Positions 46,850 through 59,810 of a stretch of DNA of 64,000 nucleotides are shown here, piece by piece. Origin of the DNA: Saxidomus purpurata (Eukaryota; Mollusca; Bivalvia; Venerida; Veneridae); the NCBI GenBank assembly GCA_022818135.1, contig JAFMSR010000002.1:43224358-43288357 (forward strand). The letters are read 5' to 3'. The position numbers and the translations under genes are program-made. The stretch's first letter is position 1. Each line of letters begins with the position of its first letter. The notes under the pieces are model-generated. The model was not told the DNA's origin, made no database searches, and was given only the letters and a program-made list of their open reading frames with translations.

Positions 46850-47575
46850 AACAAGAGGCCCAAAAGAGCCAGTATCGCTCTACTGGTCTGTCTGACTGGA
46901 TTGTTCTGAGTATTTTTGTTAAAAATCTTTTGCATTGTTACCAAGGAAAAGCTAACAGAGTTCACTGTGACATTTACCTACTGACCCCAAAAACAGTAGG
47001 GACCATCCACTCAGTAAGACCAATCATCGTATAAAGTTTGAGTGTAAGACCAATCATCGTATAAAGTTTGAAGACTGGGTCAAATAGATCTCAGCAGAAA
47101 ATATTTTCAAAGTTCTGGTCACTGTGACCCTGACCTTTGACCAACTAACCCAAAAATCAATAGGGATCATCTACATGTTGCAGGAAACCTTCTGAACAAG
47201 TTTGATGAAAGTTGAAAGAAAATTGTGACATGTAAAGCGTTATCAAGTTAAATTAAAAGGAAGTAACTGTGGCCTTGACCTTTGACCCACTGACCTAAAA
47301 ACAAAAGGGATCATCTACATGTTGCAGAAAACCTTCTGAGCTAGTTTTATGAAAATTGAATGAAAATTGTGACCTGTTAAGCGTTATCAAGGAAAATCTA
47401 ACGAAGATTACTGTGACCTTGATCTTTGACTCACTGACCCCAAAATCAAAAGGGAACATCTACATGTTACGGAACCTTCGGAGCAAGTTTAAGGATCATT
47501 TACATTTTGCAGGTATTCATCTGAGCAAGTTTTATGAAAGTTGAATGAAAATTGTGACCTGTAAAGCGTATGTGT
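46850..47575 (+). repeat. Hairpin-ended repeat, family d, 5' part
   Basis: Starts aaacaagaggcccaaaagag, then ccagtatcgctctactgg (itself an inverted repeat). Four diverged ~180 bp units follow, marked by gtgaccttgacctttgac, gggatcatctacatgttgca and tgaaaattgtgacctgtaaa. It breaks off near 47575 without the 3' hairpin. Confidence 0.85.
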
Positions 47576-47682
47576 GTAGTAAGATTATCTAGGTAGTCCG
47601 AGTAGTGAAATTGAAACATTGAAGCAATGAATGTTTTAAAATATGTGGAAAAACACAAAATGAAAGTAAAAGTAAAACTGTC

Positions 47683-48756
47683 AAACAAGAGGCCCAAAAG
47701 GGCCAGTATCGCTCTACTGGATTGAGAAAAAAAATTAATGTGGCCTTAAGAAAAAAATTGTTTGGCCTGCAAGAAAATACATCTTTTGGCCTTAAAAAAT
47801 AAATAATAACAAAATAAACATGTAGCTTTAAAAAAAATTGAAGAATAATAAAAACAATTGTTGGCCTTGAAAAAATTTGGCCTGAAAAAGGAAAAATGAT
47901 TTATGAAGTTTCAAGATGCTAGGCCCAAGATTTCTCGAGTTTTCGTCTGGAAACCGTTTTACAAATCTGCGTCACTGTGACCTTGACCTTTGACTCACTG
48001 ATCCCAAAATCAACAAGGATCATCTACATGTTAGAGGGAACCTTCCGAGCAAGTTTGATGAAAGTTGAAAGGAAACTGTGACCTGTATAGCGTTATCAAG
48101 GAAACCCTATCAGGTCACTGTGACCCTGACCTTTGACCCACTGACCCGAAAAATGATAGAGATCATCTACATGTTGCAGGGAACCTTCTGAGCGAGTGTG
48201 ATGAAAGTTGAATGAAAACTGTGACCTGTAGAGCGTTATCAAGGAAAATCTAACGAAGGTCACCGTGACTTTGATCTTTGTCTCACTGACCCCAAAATCA
48301 AAAGGGAACATCTACATGTTACGGAACCTTTGGAGCAAGTTTGATGAGAGTTGAAAGAAAACTGAGACCTGTAGAGCGTTATCAAGGAAAATCTAACAGA
48401 GGTCACTGTAACCTTGACCTTTGACACTCTGACCATGAAAACTATAGGGATCATCTACATATTGCAGGTATCCTACAGAGTAAGTATGATGAAAGTTGCA
48501 TGAAAATTGTGACCTGTAAAGTATTATCAAGGAATTGCTATTGGAGGTCACTGTGATCTTAACCTTTGACTGACTGATCCCAAAAACAATAGGGAATATC
48601 TACAAATTGATGGGATCCTTATCAGCAAGTTTCATCAAAGTCAAACGTATATTGTGACCTGTAGAGCGTTATCAAGGTAAAGTTTACGGACAGATGGACA
48701 GACTGACAAATCATCATTGCATAAGCTCTGCTGGACTTCGTCCAGTAGAGCTAAAA
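47683..48756 (+). repeat. Hairpin-ended repeat, family d, complete copy
   Basis: Starts aaacaagaggcccaaaaggg with a perfect GGCCC/GGGCC stem. About five ~180 bp units follow. It ends after acggacagatggacagactg with the hairpin ctctgctggac-ttcg-tccagtagag (48726-48750) and AGCTAAAA. It lies about 110 bases downstream of the truncated copy in the same orientation. Confidence 0.88.
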
Positions 48757-48759
48757 TCA

Positions 48760-51700
48760 AAGGAATTGCTGGCATTTTGCAATGAACTATAATTATTGTT
48801 ATTAATTACTGGGAGTACCTAGATTAGTATATTGCACACATGATAATAATTAATTTTGAGAAATGATATTTGAAATAAAAAAAATTGGTATTTTCTACAT
48901 AAATGACCCTAGGTACTCATACTAGTGATGCATGAAGCACTTACAACATTTCTTAACCAAACAGTCACTACAGAAAGCTTCTACTAATTTTGGTGCATGA
49001 AATATACGGCTTTTTTGCAAGTATATAAATTTGAAGGACAAAATTCATGTTGGGGACTTTTTCTAACACTTTACATGAACCTTAAAGCTGCTCGCTCTCA
49101 TTTGCCGTTGAAAAAATGTTATATATGTTTATATTGGAATTTCAAAAGCGTTTGCAAAGCTTTATTTTTTGATAGCGTATTATTTTAAATCTACAGATAA
49201 ACTTTGCAGTAATTTATACTGGAACCTTTTTATATGACTATATGTTCTGAAATATGTTATTTTAATACAGTCTGGAGAACTTTATTTTTTTACCAAAATT
49301 TGAGAGCAAGCAGCTTTAAAACAAAAGGCTATTTCTATTTAATATTTCTAAAATTAGTAACATCTTCCATAATCAAGCAATTCGGACCGTATAACGATAT
49401 GTTAAACACTATATTAACAAAATAATTGGACAATGATAAGTAAAACCCTGATTGATATAAAATACCTGGTTCAAAATCTTGCTCATGAATCTTGTTACAG
49501 CAGGCAGACAACACTTATTATACTTATTATATACCTAACATTGATACATAAATTATATATTTTCCGCAAAAATTCACCAACAACTCCGTCATTACAGATC
49601 AAATATGTATAGAAATCTGATTCAGCATCACCACATTACCAAATATGGCAATTGTTTTGTAGGGGTGTTTCCCATTGGTCCATAGAAAATTCTTGCATGT
49701 CCCGTGATGTTAATAATGTTGCTTAAAATTGGATCATTGCTTCTGGTTTATAAAACGATATCAAATAAATGATGTCGCACACAACACATATTTTGCACTA
49801 ATTAGAGTTAATCTTCTATTTCATGCTTAAACGTCACTGAAAATGAAAGAGTAGTAGTTCAGACAAGTGCGAAAAGGTATATAACAAAATTGTCATTATA
49901 TATAGCAAAATGGTCATAAGCATAGAAATGTGATCCAGGATTAGCTCTTGTCGCAGTCGGGATCATGCTCCACACTCGTATCATCCAATATACGACTCAG
50001 AGTATCCGGCATTCTGGATCACATCAGTATGTTAATAACCCTAGTATAACTATACTCTCTTACAATCTAGACACCGAAATTAAACTGAGATGCAATATCG
50101 TTCAACATTCAAGCAATCATTTGGCTAAGCATTAAATAGAAACACAATTTTGATTTTTTTTTTAGCAGTATACATGTGTAAAAACAAGGTGTTTCTTATA
50201 GTACTATTTGAAAGACCTTGGTAAGAAGCAAGAAGCAAGTAAAATTTTGATACTTTTTCACAACTGTTTTAACAATTTAAAGAACTTAAAAAATCTACCA
50301 TATTGTGAGAACCATTCACAAATTCATTAATAGAAAAAAACTTCATACAAGATTCAATATTTTGCATAGCAAGCTTTAACAATAGGCATATCACAGACTG
50401 CAAACATCATTTAAAACAATGAATCTTTGCACATGTACTAGAGCAAAAAAGGGATGTAACTCCGCCAACTGACATTTTCTTGGCTCAAATAGGAAGATAA
50501 TTTTGTTAAAATGTACAGCAAAAGCTTTGAGAAACAAGAGGACCAGAATGGCTCCATGCAGTTCCCTTGAGATTCTCTACCGCTCTACGACACATTTTTC
50601 TATTACTTGGAAAAATTATACACAGTACATATCCTTGAGAAATTTAGCTATTGCTTTATTCCTATCCAATAATTTCATTATCTGACCAATAATTTCTGAA
50701 GAGAAGTTTACTTTATAGACATTAAGATGGAGTGACATCTGAAGGTGAACCTATTTTTTTCTAAATCAACCATAGATACACATTCACTTTATGTAGTTAG
50801 ATGATACAAAGTAATGTAACTAATATCTGGACTTCAAAATACATGTAAGTAAGTACAGCTGGTAAGTTAAGACTTTATCAAAAGATCAAAACTATTATAC
50901 ATGAATTTCACCTAAGTTACGTTTGCATCTATGCTAGTGTAAAAGTAAGAAAATCTTTACAAGGTTTACTAAATCATGCTAATAATACTCAAAACAGTAT
51001 CACATATATTCAGTACCATTAGCTATGTCACAACAATAAAGTTTGGCATTAGTGAGTAACTTCAATACAATCACTGACTTTAACAAAGACATGATCTAAA
51101 ACTAAAACCAAAGCAAAAATAAATTTAAATCTTATTCTATAGATTGTATGGACTGGAGGAAAGTCTTCTTTTAAATGAATCAATGTTTCTCACATACATG
51201 TATACTGTATGAAATTAAATATGTAAAATATGGAATTAGTTTAGAGCTGTACGAACACTATCAAAAGTATATTCATATATAAAACTATAAAACTGGAAGA
51301 TCTTTACTTGAAATATTTATCTGGTTGCCATGCCAACTATATGACACAGATGAGATATACTAAAACAACCCACAATGCTATGTATAAAATAAAAATTCTT
51401 GAATAAAAATGAATTTCCTGGATTTCATTATACTTCAATAATTATGCATGTGAATGCAGTGAGAGAAAAAATAATTATGCAGACATTCAGAAGTTAACAT
51501 ACTTATTTCAGTAAAGCAATGGAAATAAAATACCATGGTGAAAAGTGACACAAATCAATTATTACAAAAAAGTGACGCTATGCAATTATTCATGGTGGAT
51601 ACCACATGTCAAACCTACAATTCCATGGCAACACAAGTATGCAATTTTACAAAATGGCGCAGACTTCACTACTATTAATGAAAAATCGTTACGCAAAAAA

Positions 51701-52085
51701 AGATATCAAAATCTACCATGTGCTACAAAATTTGGCATACGGTTATGTAAATATATAAGAATTGTCCTAGCAATGACATAAGCAGCAACACAACATTTTA
51801 AAGCGGACGTACTGCAAGCAAAATACTAACATACATTTCTTCTTTTGTTAAGTAAAAAATATAGATGTCAAATCTGCATCCATATACCAACATCTAGAAA
51901 TAATTATTCTAAAGCAGTACCGATGTAACATCGTTTCTGATTGGTAACGCCATCGCCGTTAAAAATATTTGCGACCATTAAAAACCGTATATACAGTCGC
52001 AAATATCAAAATTACAAAACAGTTATTCCTATAATAACAACTTCTTTTCTATTAAACTCAATCCTGCCATATTCTAAAATAATTA
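48760..52085. other. AT-rich non-coding DNA
   Basis: No coding exon could be supported. At ~50517 a truncated 5' end of the hairpin-ended class occurs (aaacaagaggaccagaatgg) with no array or 3' end. The rest lacks recognised structure. Confidence 0.4.
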
Positions 52086-52086
52086 A

Positions 52087-53105
52087 TACAAGAGCTGTCA
52101 GTAGGACAGCGCGCTCGACTTTTTTAGTGCTTGCCAATAAAACAAAACTTTGACAGTTAAGGGCACACAAGACTTTAACTAGGAATTTCTAAGTACAAAT
52201 CAAGAAAATTTTTCACAGAGTTATCTTCTTTTGCTTACAGATAGGTCTTACGATGGTACATAAGTACTCCAACTTTCAAAGTAATATCTCAAATGATAAA
52301 GTTAACAAGTGGACAAGAATGAAAATTTTAACTGAGTTTCTAAGTCAAAAAGGGCCATAATTCAAATAAAATCCTTGACAGAATTACCTTCTCCTGCCCA
52401 TGTTTGGGAATCATGATGGTAAACAAGTATTCCAACTTTTAAATTAATATCTCAAACAGTTCAGTCAAAAAGTGGACTGGTACGAAAAACTTAACCAAGA
52501 TTGTAAGTCGATAAAAGGCGGCCTTAATTTTTAAAACAAATCCCTGACAGAGTTACCTTCTCTTGTGTACAGATGGGGGTAATGATGTGAAATAGCATTA
52601 AAAGTTTCAAAGCAATATCTCAAGGGTTAAGGCAATAAGTGGATTTTACCCATATTCAATGCATTTTCTAAGTAAAAAGGGCATAATTTTGTCATAAACC
52701 TTGACAGAGTTATGTCCTCTTTTCTTTTTATAAAAGGCGGGAAAAAAAAAAAGTATGGTTAGTTTCAAAGCAATACCTCCCAATGGTTTTGAAATAAAGT
52801 GAGGTGGTACGAAAAACTTAAAGCTAATAGGCTTCAATACACTTTCTAAAAAAAGAGGGCCATAATTCTGTCAAAAACCTTGACAGAGTTATGTACTCTT
52901 GTCTGTAGATGGAGGTTATGATGGTAAACAAGTATGGTAAGTTTCAAAGCCATACCTCTAATACTTTTGAAATAAAGTGGGGGGGTACGAAAAACTTAAC
53001 CAAGGTGTGACGCCAACGCCGACGCCGACGCCGACACCGACGCCGACGCCGACGCCGGGGCGAGTAGGATAGCTCCCCTTTTCATAGAAAAGTCGAGCTA
53101 AAAAT
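52087..53105 (+). repeat. Hairpin-ended repeat, family c, complete
   Basis: Starts tacaagagctgtcagtagga with a perfect gctgtc/gacagc hairpin (52094-52110) and cgcgctcgacttttt. About five ~170 bp units follow (cttgacagagttaccttctc, agtttcaaagcaatatctc, gtacgaaaaacttaacc). A (GACGCC)n microsatellite at ~53007-53057 precedes the 3' hairpin agctccccttttc / gaaaagtcgagct, which ends in AAAAATG. Confidence 0.88.
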
Positions 53106-53221
53106 GAAGCTAACATTAAAATAAGACCATTGTTTGCTATAAAAATATAAATTTTGTGTAATTTAGAATATTTTTGTGAACTTTAATAATAATAACATTT
53201 GGCAGACTATAATAAACACAT

Positions 53222-55865
53222 GTTCTACTTCTACTTCTACCACGTTACTGGCCAAATTCAACTGGTTGAACATTATTGCCAGGGGGGTACGCATATAGAT
53301 AAGAAAGAAAATAAAGTGAGAATATGTACAGTGAGAGGTAAAAATAAAAAGAGTACTTAAGAGTTTAGAGAAAGTGTGTGGCTAGTTGATCCTTGAAGGA
53401 TTCAACTGTGCCTACTGATGCGATGTCTGGTGGGAGGCTGTTCCACTCCTTGATGGTTCGTGGAAAGAAGGAGTGCTGGCGGTAAGTAGTAGTGTAGCGT
53501 TGGTACTGGAAGGAGTGGGCTGCTGTATGACGTGATTGACGAAGTTGAGGTGTAAGGCGGTCTGTTTTGTCAATAGCAACTAAGTCGTTGGTGATCTTAT
53601 AGAGGAGCGTCAGGCGTGCGATCTTTCTCCTGTCCTGGAGTGTAGTCCATTGCAGGTCTTGGAGCATCTCGGTAACACTTGATTTGCTGCGATAGTTGTT
53701 TTTCACAAATCTGGCACCGCGACGTTGAACCATTTCCAGTCTATCGATGTCTGACTTTTCATAGGGGTCCCATAACAAGTGTCAACTCGACATTCTCGCC
53801 TGTGGGGGTTTTGGTTGTTGGGCAATCTCTTTGGCTGATGTTGAGGCAACGTTTATGTTGCGACGTACAAAGTTCATGCTGCGGCTTGCTTTATTACTTA
53901 TGTTTTTGATATGTTCTCCCCAGTCTAGATGCTTGTTGATAGTTAGGCCCAGGTATTTTGTTGAGTTTACATGCTGAAGAGATTGGTTGTGTAGTCTATA
54001 GTCATAGTTGATGGTAGATTTCTTACGAGAGATGGAGATTACCTGGCATTTATCTGGGTGGAAGGCCATTTTCCACTTGTTTTCCCACTGTGCGAGTTTG
54101 TCGAGGTCATTTTGGAGCTTGGCACAGTCAGTTTTGCTGGCAATGGCAAGGTAAGCTATTGTGTCGTCAGCAAACAGGCGAACTGTGGCATCAATACCGC
54201 ATGGGATGTCGTTGATATAGTACAAGAACAGGCTAGGTCCTAGTACTGAGCCTTGCGGGACGCCCGATTGTACCTTGACTGTGTCTGAGGGCTCCCCCTT
54301 CAAGGATTACTGCTTGGGTTCTTCGGCTTAAGAATGCCTGTATCCACTGGTTTGTGCGTCCTTTGATGCCGTATCGGTCAAGCTTCTGGATAAGGAGACT
54401 GTGTGAGACCTTGTCGAACGCCTTAGAGAAGTCCATCACAAGGACGTCTGTCTGTTTTCCCTTCTCCAGGTTTGAACTGATATCATCTGTGAATTCGATA
54501 AGCTGCGACTCACAGGATCTGCCTTTGCGGAAGCCATGTTGTAGGGGGTACAGGATGTTGTTGTTTTCCCCATGCTGCATTATGTGGCTAGTGATGATGT
54601 GTTCCATAATTTTACAGCATATGCAAGTGAGTGAGATTGGACGGTAGTTTTCTGGGGTTATACTTGCTCCCTTTTTTGTAGATAGGTGAGACGTTTGCTG
54701 TCCGCCAATCGTCTGGAATAGTGCTGGTATTGAGTGAATAGTTGTAGATGATGGTAAGGATGGGAGCAATATGTGATGACAGTTCCTTCAGTATCCGTGG
54801 ATGGATGGAGTCTGGACCTGGTGCTTTGTGAGGGTTAAGTGAGTTTAGAAGTTTCTCAATGCCAGGGGTGGTAATGATGATATCTGGCGCTGCTGGGTAC
54901 TCATTGTCTGGCATGTAGTCTCCATCTTTGAATTCACTGGTTGTACATGAAATGTTCTCAGTGAATACAGACTGGAATTGTTCGTTAAGGATGTTAGCTT
55001 TATCTTTTGGATCAGTATGGAGATTGCCTTGCTTGCGCAGTCCGACGATTGTAGAAGAGTCTTTTTTCTTATGCTTGATGAAGGTCCAGAATCGTTTTGA
55101 GATGCTCTTGTTGTTTGCAGTATCAGTGCCCTGTGATGTGATCATGTTGTCAATGTATGACCAGTAAGCATGACGGAGTTTCTTCTGTAGGTGTTGCTTG
55201 GTTGACTTGAATTGCTTGATGTGAGCTGGGTCGTTGGACTTCTTTTTTTTCCTTAGAGGCGATCCCGCTTTTTGATCAGTTGCTTTATGTCTGGTGTTAT
55301 CCAAGGAGCTGAATCTGTATGTTTGGCAGTTTTATGTGGTATGTGGGAGTCAATGCTGGTTTTCAGATCAGACTTGAATGTTGTCCAAAGAACTTCAATA
55401 TCCTCACCTTGTTCAGCTTGTTTGGCAACTTGTTGGAGTGTTTGGTTCAGATCCTTTCTCATACTGTCCCAATGTGCATTTTTGTAGAGTGCAATGCGGC
55501 GTGGTGCCTGTTTGTGTGGTACTGATCGTATGTCGAACTCCATCAGTACTGCGTCGTGGTCCGAGATACCCGGGATTACGTTGGTTCTAAGTACCTTGCT
55601 TGGTGAGTTGGTAAGGAGGAGATCAAGGATGTTGTTGTTTCGTGTGGGCTCTTCAACTAGTTGCGTTAGACCGTTGTTATCGAGACATTCTGAAAATTTG
55701 TAATGGAGACGAGAGTGTACCGTGTTGGGTCGAAGTGTTCTTGATTTCCAGTCCCAACCTGGTAGATTGAAATCTCCACCAACTAGTAAAACTGAGTCGT
55801 TGGTAGACGAGGCTCTATTAATAGATTCTTCAAATTGTTGTAGACTGTGATCATCACTGTTAAAG
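53222..55865 (-). mobile_element. Jockey/CR1-like LINE, 5' truncated in the endonuclease domain
   Basis: The 5' break is at ~55865 inside the endonuclease. The 3' end has a short UTR and a (TAGAAG)-like tail (53222-53240). It is ~2.64 kb, minus strand. Its ORF2 retains the late endonuclease, complete RT and C-terminal regions, with three frameshifts and one stop. 5' truncation is the normal outcome of target-primed reverse transcription. Confidence 0.92.
53365..55863 (-). pseudogene. LINE ORF2 (endonuclease and reverse transcriptase), broken
   Basis: In order: endonuclease VLLVGGDFNLPGWDWKS, EEPTRNNNILDLLLTN and PGISDHDAVLMEFDI; then SLNPHKAPGPDSIHPRILK, ITPENYRPISLTCI, LQHGFRKGRSCE, VLVMDFSKAFDKVSHSLL, GVPQGSVLGPSLFLYYIND, RLFADDTIAYLA (the catalytic Asp pair), NSTKYLGLTI and, near the C-terminus, RRGARFVKNNY and KEWNSLPPDI. 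Breaks: frameshifts near 55260, 54660 and 54303, each in or next to a homopolymer run, and an in-frame TGA at 53782-53784. All catalytic blocks are readable, so inactivation is recent or partly due to sequencing errors in homopolymers. Confidence 0.93.
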
Positions 55866-55998
55866 CAATAACTAATTGCCTATCCTTCATATATCAATAT
55901 TTGATACTGGACGCAAGTCCAGGATTTTAAAGAAGGTAGGTATTCAAGCAAAAACAAGTCCCAGCTATATAATTATGAAATTCAAGAATGTACAATTC

Positions 55999-56212
55999 GT
56001 AACTAATAGCTCAATAATGTCAATGAACAATTCAAATGTCCAATAAACTGCTCGACAATGTCAATGAACAATTCAAATGTCCAATTAATAGCTCGACAAT
56101 GTCAATGAACAATTCAAATGTCCAATAAAAAGCTCAACAATGCCGATGATCAATTTCAGATGTCAAATTAACAGCTCGACATTATCAATGAACAATTCAA
56201 ATGTCCAATAAA
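55999..56212. repeat. 41 bp tandem repeat, five units
   Basis: Unit containing gctcgacaatgtcaatgaac and aattcaaatgtccaat, at starts ~56009, 56050, 56091, 56132 and 56174. The last two units have diverged. Confidence 0.92.
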
Positions 56213-57117
56213 TTCCTGATTTGACCTCTAAGAAACAAATGGATGTTCTGATATATTTCAACATGATCTTTTATCATATATCTCTGGCATAAATACTCAT
56301 ACATGGTTAATGCTTTAGGCTGAAACAAATAATACCTGTGCTTGTGTCCTTGCCCAAATAAATTAAGGTCGGTCGGTAGGCAAATTTGTTGTGTTTTTTT
56401 TGCTCCAAAAACACTTAAAATTGGTCATTTTGATAATTTTCTTTGAAAAAAAGTGCGAGTTCAGCAGTAAATAGTTAAGGTTGGATACACACATTTTATG
56501 GGAGGCCTTACTGGCAACCCAAATCATATGTTGCAAAAGCAGATCACAGGAATGTTAACTCTACAATAACATATGTACATAACTATATATACATGACTAC
56601 AAGATAGTGCAAATTGAAGTGTACATTGACAGTGTTAAACAAACACTGTCATAACTTTGATTCCTTGTTCTTGATACATCAAGCTAAATATAATATGCAA
56701 AAAGGCCATGTATCAATAACATAACAAAACATCTTGTAAGAAAACCTGTCAAAACTATAAACCTTCTTAAAAAAGATCTATATCAATAATATAACAAAGG
56801 TATCTTTAAATTTTATACATGTGTAATAATGCTGACAAATGGAATACTGAGACATTTTTATATTAACATGACATAAATTTACAAAAAAATACACTATCCC
56901 CTTATACAGGCACTCTAATTGGGTAAAACTGAATCAAAAACAGAAGAAAAGAGGAACAGTATGTAAGATACATTTTCTGTCTTTTAGTAAGAACACACTA
57001 AAAAACAAGAAAGTTAAGTCTGAAACTTTTCTGTACAGGTAACTGAGATCTAGCGAAGTTAAACCACACAAATTGTTCTTTTAGTTGATTCTTAGACATT
57101 TTTAACAAAAGGTGTTC

Positions 57118-57240
57118 AAGCTATCATATTGCCATGACAACATGGCAACTAAAGGTAAAGAAGCTATCATATTGCTATGACAACATGGCAATTAAAGGGG
57201 TAGAAGCTATCATATTGCCATGACAACATGGCAATAACAT
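57118..57240. repeat. 43 bp tandem repeat with internal palindrome, three units
   Basis: Unit aagctatcatattgccatga + caacatggcaa(c/t)taaagg, starting at 57118, 57161 and 57204. Each contains attgccatg-aca-acatggcaat, a near-perfect inverted repeat. Confidence 0.92.
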
Positions 57241-57810
57241 TTGTAAAGCTGTTAGACATTGTAAAAAGCTTGGCAAAGTGTATTAAGACACAAACTTTAA
57301 CTTTCCAAATTAAATAATAATGAAAACTGAGCAAAATCAGCAGTGATTAAATTACTTTCATCCTTGACCCTAAAATTTTCCTGTAGTTCCCAGTCTTGTT
57401 CTGCTTTTCACTATAAACACTTTTTTTCACCACACACATAGTTGATAAAAAGTAAGAAAACGTCAAAATACCACGGACAAACTTCTGTTAGCAAAACTTC
57501 TTAGAATCGAGAAAATACTTCAAATCGAAATAAGGGATTTCGATAAAAACCTTATTTATTAAGAACTTATCACTCATTATTAAGTAAACTTGTGTTCTTT
57601 TCAATTTTATAATTATACTACAATGTACCTGTTTTGTCTAATCATTTTGGAAAATAAATAGTATTTAGATTTCGTCAAGCTAGGAAGACATTACTGGGGA
57701 GTTTTTACGATTAAAGCTTATTCCTTTAATGAATGCCGTGGCAATTGGCAGCAGAACAAGAAATTGGCACTTAGACAAAGTCTAACAAAGTTACTGTATC
57801 CCGAGTTCCA

Positions 57811-58116
57811 CTATCTATACACATTACTTTCCGCAGTTCCCAAGTACTGGGTCCATCGTTGTTTAGACATGGGCAAAAAGGTTTTTTCCTTTTGTACTGG
57901 GATATGTACTCCTGAGTCTTTCATTGTTGTCTCTGCCTTCACAGTGACCTGTTTAAATGACCCGTCTAGAAGCCCTTTCTCTAGACTCACCTTCTGTACT
58001 ATGAGTTCAGCAAGCATTCCTTGATGACAGTATTCCGCGTCATATAGCATTGTAGTTGTTGAAGTGACGCTTATGAAGTCCAGGTTATCATCACCGTCTA
58101 CTTCACCGATTATACC
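57811..58116 (-). CDS. Unidentified gene, terminal exon
   Basis: Acceptor ttcaacag is followed by a 306-base exon ending in TAG (57813-57811). With the G carried over from the previous exon it reads GIIGEVDGDDNLDF, then TSTTTMLYDAEYCHQGMLAE, VQKVSLEKGLLDGSFKQVTV and ends TQYLGTAESNVYR. No family recognised; no transmembrane segment. The first 12 residues have an acidic DGDDN stretch. A poly(A) signal may lie near 57550. Confidence 0.72.
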   Translation of the reverse strand, partial: GIIGEVDGDDNLDFISVTSTTTMLYDAEYCHQGMLAELIVQKVSLEKGLLDGSFKQVTVKAETTMKDSGVHIPVQKEKTFLPMSKQRWTQYLGTAESNVYR

Positions 58117-58229
58117 TGTTGAAATTTCAATTAAACATGCATTAAAATGGTATAACATATTCACACTGAAATGCATTGTAGTTATGACTTTTTCAGCTGT
58201 CTGCTGCTGACGTCAAATCTATAAATTGT

Positions 58230-58845
58230 CTACTGTAAATCGAGTAATATTCGCAATAATTTAAATTTCACTATTTTCTTGAATTTCCCTCTTCAGTAAC
58301 TTAAAAATCTCACAAAAGATTCATTTCACATAGATTCACTATCTATAAATACTTCTTTTGCGAATTTAAATCCATTAATAAGTACGTCTGCTCGCATATC
58401 ACGAAATTTTCCTTGCGTAAAAATTTACCAAGTTTATAGTATATCACATGTCACACTGACAGGAAATAGAAAGACAACCAAAGTATTCCCGTCTCCGCTT
58501 TAAGCTCGATTTTATTTGACACAATTTTGGTTTCCTTGTTTCTATTACAATACCCTCTTGCAGCAAATACCTTTGCCAGTGACCATTCTGATCATGATCT
58601 ACACTGTTTACTGTTAGTTTATATGAGTACTGTAAATAGGGCAATATTTGCAAGGATTTAATTTTTTCTATTTTCGCAAATTTCCCACTTCACTAAATTT
58701 AAAATCTCACCAAAGATTCATTTCACATAGATTTACTGTTAAATGAATTCTTTTTTTGCAGATTTAAAATGCCGCAGTAAGTCGCTCTGCTCACAAATCA
58801 CGAAATTTTCTTCACACATACAAAAATTTCCCAGATAACAGTACC
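58230..58845. repeat. Two copies of the ~200 bp dispersed inverted-end repeat
   Basis: Copy 1 ~58230-58440 (ctgtaaatcgagtaatattc .. aagtttatagta), copy 2 ~58625-58845 (tactgtaaatagggcaatat .. cccagataacagta). Both contain gattcatttcacatagatt and cacgaaattttc. They lie in the last intron of the unidentified gene. A piece with gatcatgatct at ~58590 (also at 6060-6115) lies between them. Confidence 0.7.
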
Positions 58846-59029
58846 ACTATGTCTAGTTATAGTATTGACCAAATACAAAAATTGAACAAATTCAGTTGTG
58901 CTTCCCTTTTTATATGAAGTTATTCAATTAAAACATTTTTAAATGTAAGATACTGGCGTTAGTTTCCTGCCAGCAACATAATCAAGAATAAATCTAGGCT
59001 AAATAAAGTTTTAATTCTAGTTAAAGAGA

Positions 59030-59810
59030 CATACCTGTGAACCCTACCGTTTCTTGCGGTATACTACCGGAATTCAAAGACAAAAATAATCTCCCGGTGG
59101 GAGATGCCATTCTACCGTAAATTTAAACTTAAGATAATGATCAAATTGACCTTTAACCCAGATTGTAAACAAATTATTGACTGATTTTCCAATTTGTGCA
59201 GACTGATTTATCAATATCCCCAATAAATCGTATACCAGTCTGCCACCTGTTATCAGTGAATTTCATAGCGTGTCAGATTTTCACACATTTTATGATGGGG
59301 ATTATAGCTGTTAATTGGTGTCTGTACCCATCAAGGGGTCATTTTCTTTTGGATTGTGGCTAAGTAGGCAAAGTTGTAAATCAAAGTCAATCAACAGGAT
59401 GTAAACATACTGGCTCTCGGACTCGAACAAAACACAGGTACAAGGCTGGAAAATTGGATAATCATTACATGTACCTGGTCATTTCTAAATCGATTTTCAT
59501 TTTCTTTACACAATATAATAAACTACCAAGCCAATATTTTAAATCTAATGTTATTTTCCATGTTTTTGCATATTTTTAAATCCTACTTTCTCTTTCCTGA
59601 GTTACATTATATTGTGAACAGAAAGTGAAAGTAGATATAAAAATGCTATGATTTAGAACAGATGTCTCAAGCAGCTTTTCAACGCCATTAATAGTGGCTT
59701 CGTTAGCTTGAACGCAGGCATGCATTAAAAATCTCCCGCAAAAATGACCAATCTCCCTCATTTTAAAGACAAATCTCCCTCATTTCTATTAAAAATGGTT
59801 CACAGGTATG
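59030..59810. mobile_element. 781 bp element with CATACCTGTGAACC ends and a 6 bp target duplication
   Basis: Perfect 14-base inverted ends catacctgtgaacc (59030-59043) and ggttcacaggtatg (59797-59810), flanked on both sides by AAGAGA (59024-59029 and 59811-59816). The interior has atctcccgg / atctccctc phrases near both ends but no transposase. Non-autonomous DNA transposon. Few superfamilies make 6 bp duplications, so assignment is open. Inside an intron of the unidentified gene. Confidence 0.9.

Larger units (their letters stand above)
55870..57810. other. Non-coding region, possible 3' UTR of the minus-strand gene
   Basis: Between the LINE 5' break and the stop codon at 57811. It holds two minisatellites (55999-56212 and 57118-57240). 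A minus-strand AATAAA near 57550 could serve the gene that ends at 57811. Confidence 0.4.

Noticed and set aside
55253..55703. Plus-strand frames over the LINE
   Set aside because: They are antisense shadows of the minus-strand endonuclease/RT sequence.
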